From Ischnura elegans (Eukaryota; Arthropoda; Insecta; Odonata; Coenagrionidae): a stretch of 64,000 nucleotides of DNA. The position numbers and the translations under genes are program-made. This document shows positions 23,601 to 32,600 of the stretch, piece by piece (the stretch's first letter is position 1; each line of letters opens with the position of its first letter). Where the stretch lies: contig NC_060254.1 in assembly GCF_921293095.1 (NCBI RefSeq), forward strand, positions 6,324,001 to 6,388,000. Reading direction: 5' to 3'. Below the pieces are notes generated by a model. The model was not told the origin of the DNA. It ran no database searches and was given only the letters and a program-made list of their open reading frames with translations.

Positions 23601-26600
23601 GACCGCCCTGACTGCATTTTGAAAATCTATCAATCAATGCCATCATCAAAAATAATTGTTTGCATCGCACTCCTGCCAATCAGGCTTTCAAGTACGTCTC
23701 TGAACAGTGTTTCTGCGATGAGAAATAACGATTTCGTTAACTTTGCTAAAATGGCAAAGTTAATACAATTGCCATTTTTCATTGCAGGAACACGGTTCAA
23801 AGACATGCTTTATTTCCTCCACTACAATCGCAAATTGCTGGAAATCGGTCGGATTCCCTTTGATAGCACATCATGAGGATGTTCGCGAGGTTGGTAATTG
23901 ATACAACTAGCCTACTAGAAATTCTACTGCTATAATATCACGGCTATGGTTGATTCGTTACGTTATACCTTCAGGAAGCTGCAGCGGATAAAATCACGGA
24001 GGGTATTAGAGGCCTAAAAGATGATTTTGAAAAATTCTTGGAAAAAGCAGGAAGAGCACAGCGCGCAACATCAAACGATTAATATGCCATTGACGATGAT
24101 CTCCGGGCTTGCGACAATGGGACGTCGGTACATGCGTCGGAAGAAGCAGCGGCCGGGACTAGTCAGAATAGCAGTGACGACGAAGATGAAAGTGAGGAAG
24201 TAATTTCACCAAATAAAAAAGAAGTACAAGCTGCCCTCCAAACATTTAGATATTTTTATCTGGCTAACGAGTAAGGTCCCCAATTTCATTCCAATTTATG
24301 CAAGTGAGAAACCATGGTGGAAGCGGCGATGGAGAAGGGCAAAAAGAAAAAAATAACAGATTTTTTTAGTAGTATCTTTTCGTGTATACAATAGGCTTCC
24401 TGAGTAAACAACTTAAATATCTTAAGTATTGCACTCTATTAACCACAAACTTATTTTTCAGGTTACTCGTAATGAAGACGCACTTCTAACTCTAACCATG
24501 AACTTTCTTCTCGCGCGTCTCCCCGTTTTCCCACGCCGAGAGATCTTTCTTTCCAAAGTCTTTGCTTACTTCCTACCGCGGCCTTCTGCTGATCTTGCTG
24601 ACACCCACCTTACGCATCCCAAACCCCTCCTTCCCCAGCATTTCCCATTCATTCCCCCCCTAAGGTTACGGAGCTTGAGTGCGTCGTAGAAAAATACGCC
24701 CCCCAAAAGTAGAATGAGGCAGAGCTGAAAGCCCTTTCCCCACCCTTCTTTCTCCTGCCCCATTCACCCCACCATACGCTGACCGCTTCCCAGGCAATCC
24801 CCCTCCCACTCTTATTCACCCCACCCACTGGGAACGTTCCCCGATTGTGGAGAAGGGCATGGTTCATATTTACCTGCAACGGGGGTAAGTTATTAACCGG
24901 AGAGAGGCTGAAGAAGTATCTTCCACTGCCGGGGAAATGGAGCCGCGCTTATAATTGTCTCTTTTCTTCTCTGCTGACGTTTCAATTGAAATTATTTTCT
25001 TTGCTCTTTCCTCACAATATTTATTTACGATTATGGCGCGACTATTTTTAGTGCTAAAGCTAAGAAAATCTTTTCTCTACGTCAATTATTCTTTGCATAA
25101 CTTTCAATACGGCGGAGAAAGGGACACGAAAACTAAATGAGGTGAATGTACAGGTTTTTGCGTGTCATTTTTGGGAATTCAGGCAAGTGAACCAATACTT
25201 CACACACGTTGAGAAATGATGAAACATCTCTTGTAGGAAAATATGCTACTGCTAAGAAAATCTTTTCTCTACGTCAATTATTCTTTGCATAACTTTCAAT
25301 ACGGCGGAGAAAGGGACACGAAAACTAAATGAGGTGAATGTACAGGTTTTTGCGTGTCATTTTTGGGAATTCAGGCAAGTGAACCAATACTTCACACACG
25401 TTGAGAAATGATGAAACATCTCTTGTAGGAAAATAATCAATGCGAATAATAACGTTTCTCTCTTTATTTCTCAGATAATGGAAGATGTTTCTCCTGTCGT
25501 TTTCCGGTTGGAACCTTGCTCCTGTCGGCATAAAAGGAGAAAGAAATACTATATGAACATAGCACTTCACACCCGGTATGAAGAATATGGTCCTGATGAA
25601 GAATAAAGTCTTTCGTAGCAATGTCTGCTAAGATGACGGAGCACAGTATCCGGACAGAGAACTCAAACAGAATTTACTTCAAATATTCGCCAGAAGATAA
25701 CCATATCCTACGTAATTTATGATCGTAACTGAATGTCAATGAATATAACTAATGGAAAAGATATCACATTCAACTGAAAATACGGAGTAACTCGAAATAT
25801 TAACTTACGAAGGTTATTTTGGAAACGGGTGGAGGCCCTCGTTTTTCTTTTTCTCTCTCGTCACTGAGCGATAGAGGGCGACATAAATGGCGGTTAGGTC
25901 GGCTGCCGCTAAAATTCCGTGGGTGCTGGAAACAAATATATATCTTACGCGAACTTAATAGTTGTTATTCGCTCCTAACCACAAATTTATAACATTAAAT
26001 TCATATCATAAACTTTGCAATTCATTATTTGATTACGTTTTCTAAACTGGTCGGGAATTTCTTAAGCGATCGTTGATGTTGAAGTATGAACGAGAAATGA
26101 GAATTTTATGGTGGTATAATTATTTAACGATCTTTCACAGCATATACCGAGAATAACCACCGAAAACATTTAAATAAGACCACTAAAGACAAAAAACGGC
26201 GGAAGATTCAAAAGCGAACATTTTTTCGTGACTTATGAAAAAGGTTTGAATTTACGAAACTCGATTTTACGAAGTGCCAATTTTTCGGTCCCACTGACTT
26301 CGTAAAATCAAGAGTTTACTGTATTTTGATTCATACGATTGCATAAGAATCCCACATTTTTATGCAATATGTCTTCAATCTTCCTCCTCATGGACTACTG
26401 CCACAGTAAACGCAACTTTCCTTCGTCGGATAAATGAAGGAAAACTTTTACCGGCAAAATAAAAGTTGTACTTAGGCACCCAGGAATCAAACTGTAATAA
26501 CAAAGAGTACTAGTCATGGTTGAACGCTGGCGAAAATGCTCATTTATCGACCACCATTAATGTGGCCTCAAAGCAAACAGTAATTTGTTGGCATTTTCTG

Positions 26601-29600
26601 CGAGTCTACAGAAAATTTAGGGACAAAAACTCTATATTTGGTTGAATTTTGCTTTGATAATGTCTCCAGTAACCAGACCTAAGTACCAGAAACGTTTTCA
26701 TTGGCATATGGGTACGTTTCTCTTATGCTTCGCTGAGTCCTCAGGGCATGAAGATGACAAGTACTATTGTAATTAAATTCTTTTTACCCATTATGAAGTT
26801 GAGATTTTGAATTGTAGCAACCGTTGGAGTGTGGATAAAATCGATACAAAACATTCACACCAAAAAGAGTAGCAAAAGTTTCTCGTGGAGCCAATTCCTT
26901 TCAAAATAAGTTTGAAAGTTTAAAAATCATTAACAAATGATGCCGTGAGAAAAACACATTAATTTGTAAAGAGCTTGTTTTATTTCGTTAGATTATGAAA
27001 GGCAATTCTTTGTGAATTGTTAGTTAAATTTTCTGCATTAAGATTGAAAAAATGAGGCCCGGTTTTCAACTCAGCAGCGGACGGCACAACTTTGGTAACA
27101 TGCAGCTTGAAAATTTTCACTTTTCATTTGATCGCGCAAATTAGATATTGCCATTTAAAAATCTAAAAGTGTGAAATGCAAACTCCAGGAGCAATAATCT
27201 TTCAATTTAGGCAACAAAGAATAATAAGAAATCTATATTTTGGGGTATTAGTGCATTATTTCTCCTGCCATGACATCATTCAAAGGAGTAGAACCGCCTT
27301 TTGTAGTAGATACATCAGCGCAGATGTCCGTGCAAAAGCATCGTTAAAACACTTCGCTCTCATCGCAGCGTTGCGACCTCCCTCTCCCGGTTGATGTTGC
27401 CCTGACTCCCAAGGAAGCGGCCGGCGGTCGGGCCGACAGCAACCGCTGTTGCGAGATGTGACGAAGTGTGGTGTAGAGGAACTTGCACTCTGGGCACAGA
27501 TCAGCCTCTTGCCTGTTCTTCCTTCCCGTAGACAGCACACATTTTTGGATCCACACACATTGCATGCACAGCTAGATCAGTTCGTCATAATCGTGAGTTA
27601 ACAGAATATTGTAAGGCAGTGCTGCATTCTGCAGGGTAACCCCACTTCTCAATGCCTCGAATAGGTTTATCAGCCAACGAACATGGTCTCGGAACACATC
27701 TTGTTTGAATGTTGAGGACTTCCTGTATTTGTGCATAGTTTAATGGCGTGTATCATACAGCTGAAGCTATTCCACAGGATGAGATAAGTACAGGAGATTG
27801 AAGAGATAAGGAATTTTGGCAGGATACGTCTTTTGGCTTTGAAGTTTCCCAAAAGAAATACTATCACAAAGTTCTCTATTACAAACCTCCAGTTTTTCAG
27901 ACCTGTGAACTTCATAATAACGAGAATTTACTGTAATATGAAAATAAATGATTGACTTACGGGTACACACATCGTGACAGGAATTTTTCATGCATAAATC
28001 ATAATACCAGACAACTTTGGATACTGGCAAGTGAAAAAAAAATATTACAAGGTAGAATTTTTACCTAATTGCCTCTTTCGCAGCCACAAGGGGATGTTCC
28101 TCAACTTAAAATTAAAATTCTGATTAAAATAGTACCATAACCCTAATGCCAAATTTTCAGGGGCTCCTTATTTTCTCCTTCAATTGTTATAATACACCAA
28201 ATTCAGATGGAAATTTTGAAAATCTCTTAGGAACCAAAATGCATGGTTAGTTTTGGAAGCTGTTGTGATGGAATTTGTTTGACCTGTGAGCCAGGCCAAT
28301 GGTTTCAACGTACGCATACGTTACGTGAACTCTTTTGTTCATGTGAGGAGTCCTGGTACAGGCATCCCCCCAGTTACGTATGTCTCGACTTGCGTAAATC
28401 CGTACTTACATAAGCAATAACCGTATTTCAAATGATTACATTAATTTTCGAATGCGAGTGCCAAGAAGTAGATATTCGCTCGTACAACCTATGGTGGAAA
28501 AAATATCGAATAGTTATCGAGTTTTTTACGTGCTAAAAATAACAAAGTGACCCATTTTTGTCATTCCTCGAAGGAATTTTCATTAATTTCTGTGGAAAAA
28601 TCGCTAATAAATCCCAAGTCAGCAATCAACGTGAAAATTTGCAGTTCTAGCGATGGATGTGGTTGCGCTCATTCCTGTACGATACAACTTGTTATACAGC
28701 ATGCACACCCAAACTCAGACTTTCAACCATTTAAAAATTGTATCCTTAAGTTAGGACATTTCCATCCGTGGAATTAAAAGAAAATGAAGTTCAAGCAGAA
28801 ATCTTTAATGCGGAAAAGAATTGTTTAGTACCCACATAACGCCATTGAAATTTTGAGTGTTGGCAATGAATGCTGCGAAAAAGTTAACAAAAAGTTGACA
28901 CACGATATTAATTGCGTAATTGTTTACATGTTTCTGGCGGAAAATTTTATTAAGCTGCATTTTCTCGTTCTCTTATATTGTGTGCAACTGTAAATGAATA
29001 TAGCGTCATTGAAAGCTTTTCCCCACTAACTTTGTTGCACGTTAATGACGGAGCTGGCTGAATAAAAGCTCACTTTTAATTAGCTTCGTGCTTTGAAAAT
29101 ACTCTTCGATGTTTCCAGCGAAGTTAATATTCTAATGATGATATTTTCACGCTATTTTATTGAGATATGAGAGAATGAAAGTATGTTTGTGTGTGTGAAA
29201 GATTGAGTGCATGTGAATGTATCTAAGAATATAGTAATTTACTGGAATTTTTGGTGTGTTATTTGCTCGTAATCCTAGAAACTCCTCCTACGTATATTAA
29301 TTGTGACAGTGAAACCACCAGATTCATTGATCAACGCAATATATAAAAGGCAGAAGATAAACTGATTATAGGTAGGTAGACGATGCATTCTTTGAGCCCT
29401 TGGATTGCAGTATAACATAATGAATCAATTTAAGTATTCAGTTAAGTAATGTAGCGTTGAGATACCGTACTTTCCCGAATCCAAGCAATCGGTCTACTCG
29501 GGGAATAATATTACGCATTTTGATTAGCAATGCTCGAGAGGCAACTCTCAGACTATATTAATGTTTATCGATTTTGTATCTAATAACGTAAGTATACACG

Positions 29601-32600
29601 GTAGAGTTCATGAATATCGCAGTGAATTGAATGAGCTATATACATTTCTCCACTGAGAATTTCACCGTGCCGATCGCAATCCCTGAAGCACTAATGCAAA
29701 GGTTTGACTTACGTAAATTTCGACTTACGCAGAGTCTGCCGGAACGCATCTATTGCGTAACTTGGGGGATGCCTGTACATGGAAGCAAAGCCATTACACC
29801 TGTTTCTGAGCTATCCACATAAATGCTTCACCTAGAGCATCCTCGTTAAGTTTCAGGATGCAGTTTTAAGGACCCATTCCATCTTTACATGAGAAAATGT
29901 CTGAGATTGATTGCACTTTGTGAGCCACTGATGTTTATGAATCACACCTTAGACATTTACGTAAACATCTAGAAACCAACATAACAGTATTTACTTAAGC
30001 ACATCTGAAAATAAACTCAGGTTAAACTTTATTTACTCTGGCTGGAATACAATGGAGAAAATCGAAAATTTCAACTGGGGTTTTCATATGCATATAATCT
30101 TAACATTGGTTCATTAGGTTATGGTGGCAGAGTTTTTCATTAGCAATGAAATCAATGCCCAATATTTTAAAAACAGATCAATAAATTTTAATGAATTGGC
30201 ATCAGCATTGCATTTGTTAAAACATTAATTAATGTGAATTTACCGATATCAATTAGGACTGATGAGGCACAAATACATCTATACCCTGCGAGCCACCTCT
30301 AGGGCACTTGGCAGGGGGGATCAATTACCGGCTACGGTATACTTTTATCAAATCTGCTATTATCATCCAATCTTCACCAAATTTTGGATTTACAACTTAT
30401 TTCATGTTGTGAACAAACCTAGAGGTGGGAGGAAGCGCTACGATGACAATACAAATAAAAATAACACCATAAATAACTTGATTTCGGAGTTGTAACTTTC
30501 ACGGTCAGGCAGCCATTTAGGACGACAAAAGACGATCGAAAATATGATTATAACACCCATTGGTTGCTACGACGACCAGCCATCAACAAGCGGGCTTTTA
30601 AACTCATTGAGTCGTTTACGATAGAAGAAGAAAGATATGGACCTGCTCAGTTTTTCCTCAGTTAAAGATATTTACCACTTTTTCTCACAGAATGAGAAGA
30701 CTGTTTTGCAGAAATTGCAAGAAGAAGGGTTTTTACAAAAATTGCGAATGTGCCCCCGAAATCGCTGTAGAAAAATGCAGAAATCTTTTCAGAATTAAAA
30801 TATTAAAGTCATATTTGGATACCTTCTACCTGTGCCCGGAAAGTGATTTACCCACTTCTACCTCCCACTTTGTTATGTATTGAACCAGCTCGAAGGATAT
30901 TTTTTTCTAGTTGACCAGCCCGTACATGTGCTCGGAAAGTGATTTACCCACTTCTACCTCCCACTTTGTTATGTATTGGACCAGCTCGAAGGATATTTTT
31001 TTCTAGTTGACCAGCCCGTACATGTGCCCGGAAAGTGATTTACCCACTTCTACCTCCCACTTTGTTATGTATTGGACCAGCTCGAGGGATATTTTTTTCT
31101 AGTTGACCAGCCCGTACATGTGCCCGGAAAGTGATTTACCCACTTCTACCTCCCACTTTGTTATGTATTGGACCAGCTCGAAGGATATTTTTTTCTAGTT
31201 GATCAGCCCGTGCATATTCCCAGAAAGTGATGCCGCCATGTCTTTCATATTATATTCCATGTTATATTCGTATGTAAATTGCTTTCGATCCTCTTTTGTC
31301 GTCCAAGATGGCTGCCTGACCGTGAAAGTTACAACTCCGAAATCAAGTTATGTATGGTGTTATTTTTATTTGTATTGTCATCGTAGCCCTTCCGCCCACC
31401 TCTAGGTTTGTTCACAACGTGAAATAAGTAATAAATCCAAAATTTGGTGAAGATTGGACGATAATAGCAGATTCGATAAAAGTATACTGTCACCCAATTA
31501 CCATCACGCAACAGGACCACCACATGCACTCCACACAATCACAAAATATTTCAAGCTTAATAAAATTTACACACAAAACTTACTCATTATTGCAATCATT
31601 TCCATTTAATATGCTCATTAGCACTAAATATTAGATTAGCATTGGTCAACAGCAGTAATTTACTTTAAGTTTTCCAATATATTTCATGCCCGAAAGTTAA
31701 TGTACAAGATCTGGGCCAGAGCAAGAAGAGGAATAAATGGTGAGATCAAACCCCTTCCCAATGCTTGTGCAGTTGTGGTAGCACCTACCTCATACAATCT
31801 CATTGAAGATGTCAATGCCAATTTCAATACCATTTTATTAAAACCCATTTCAGTGTGAAAAGAGATGGATATGTAAGAGCTCAAGTGTATACTAGTGTTT
31901 CTTTGGGTTTCAAGGATGTGTATTGAATTCAATTCTCAGATTAATTTGCATAGATTTCCCAGTGCCTTGATGTCAATGGGAGAGTCCGGCAGTTTCCATT
32001 GCATGACTAGGCAACTTATATAAATATTATTCGCCAATGCCTACAACGCTCAGGAGACACAAAGGTAATGAGAAAAGAGGCAAGATAATAGAGACAAATT
32101 CCTGACAAAGAGTGGAAAGGATGCGGGGGAGGAAATACAACATGTAATGCAAAATTACTCCTCGCTCTTTGTTTGCCACTCGATTGATAACCAATTGAGT
32201 GAAAGTAAATTACCAAGACAACAGCAATACTCCCAAGACTGTATACGAAAAATTTGGCGTAACTAACAATACAACGCCTTTAGGTGGAGTTACTGTGCCC
32301 TATATATCAATCCCTATTTGTATGAAAAGTTCATAAAGTCGGTACCAAATAAGTCATCACCTCAGTGCTCCTATGGAAGAACTTTCTCATTAAGATTGAG
32401 ATCCAATCATGATAAATAAAATCAGATGTTCAAAATATGGAAAAGGAACAACACCCTTAACAATCCCTATTCAACTGATAAGTTAAAATACATGTTCCTG
32501 AGCTAACGAATCAATAATAAGTTAAACTATAACCTGTTTAACGCAGCGACACACATATTCCAACAGAAACTAGGAGAGTAACAAAATAAACCATGCCATC

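Larger units (their letters stand above)
22920..26321 (+). mobile_element. 3.4-kb Tigger element B1 (TA TSD) with transposase remnant
   Basis: TA on both sides. Ends CAGTAAACTCTCAATTATAC and (reverse complement) CAGTAAACTCTTGATTTTAC, both followed by GAAG and a gxGGxCCG motif. It codes the C-terminal tail of a Tigger transposase at 24083-24274. A 192-bp tandem duplication lies at 25059-25440. A TTAA-flanked CCCTTTGCACTGC motif at 23412 may mark a piggyBac-like insertion near the start of the former gene. The truncated copy B2 is at 6575-7755. Confidence 0.85.
30330..31494 (+). mobile_element. Merlin-like DNA transposon with ~214-bp TIRs and 8-bp TSD
   Basis: Perfect 8-bp direct repeat CAATTACC at 30322-30329 and 31495-31502. 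TIRs run from GGCTACGGTATACTTTTATC (left) and GGTGACAGTATACTTTTATC (right, reverse complement) to about 30543 and 31281, largely identical. GG-starting TIRs with 8-9-bp TSDs are the Merlin (IS1016-like) pattern. The centre holds a 53-codon ORF (30637-30798) and a 96-bp minisatellite. Its only near relative in the window is 36766-37050. Confidence 0.8.

Noticed and set aside
23370..23876. 168-codon open frame as a gene
   Set aside because: It lies in Tigger B1 and crosses a possible insertion; no recognisable domain and no splice support.
27300..27560. Minus-strand Cys-rich frame as a zinc-finger gene
   Set aside because: Short, frame-broken and next to Tigger-like fragment C2; the CPEC motif alone does not identify a family.
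30835..31234. Regular repeats that could be taken for a CRISPR array
   Set aside because: 96-bp units abut directly without variable spacers, in a eukaryotic transposon. It is a minisatellite.
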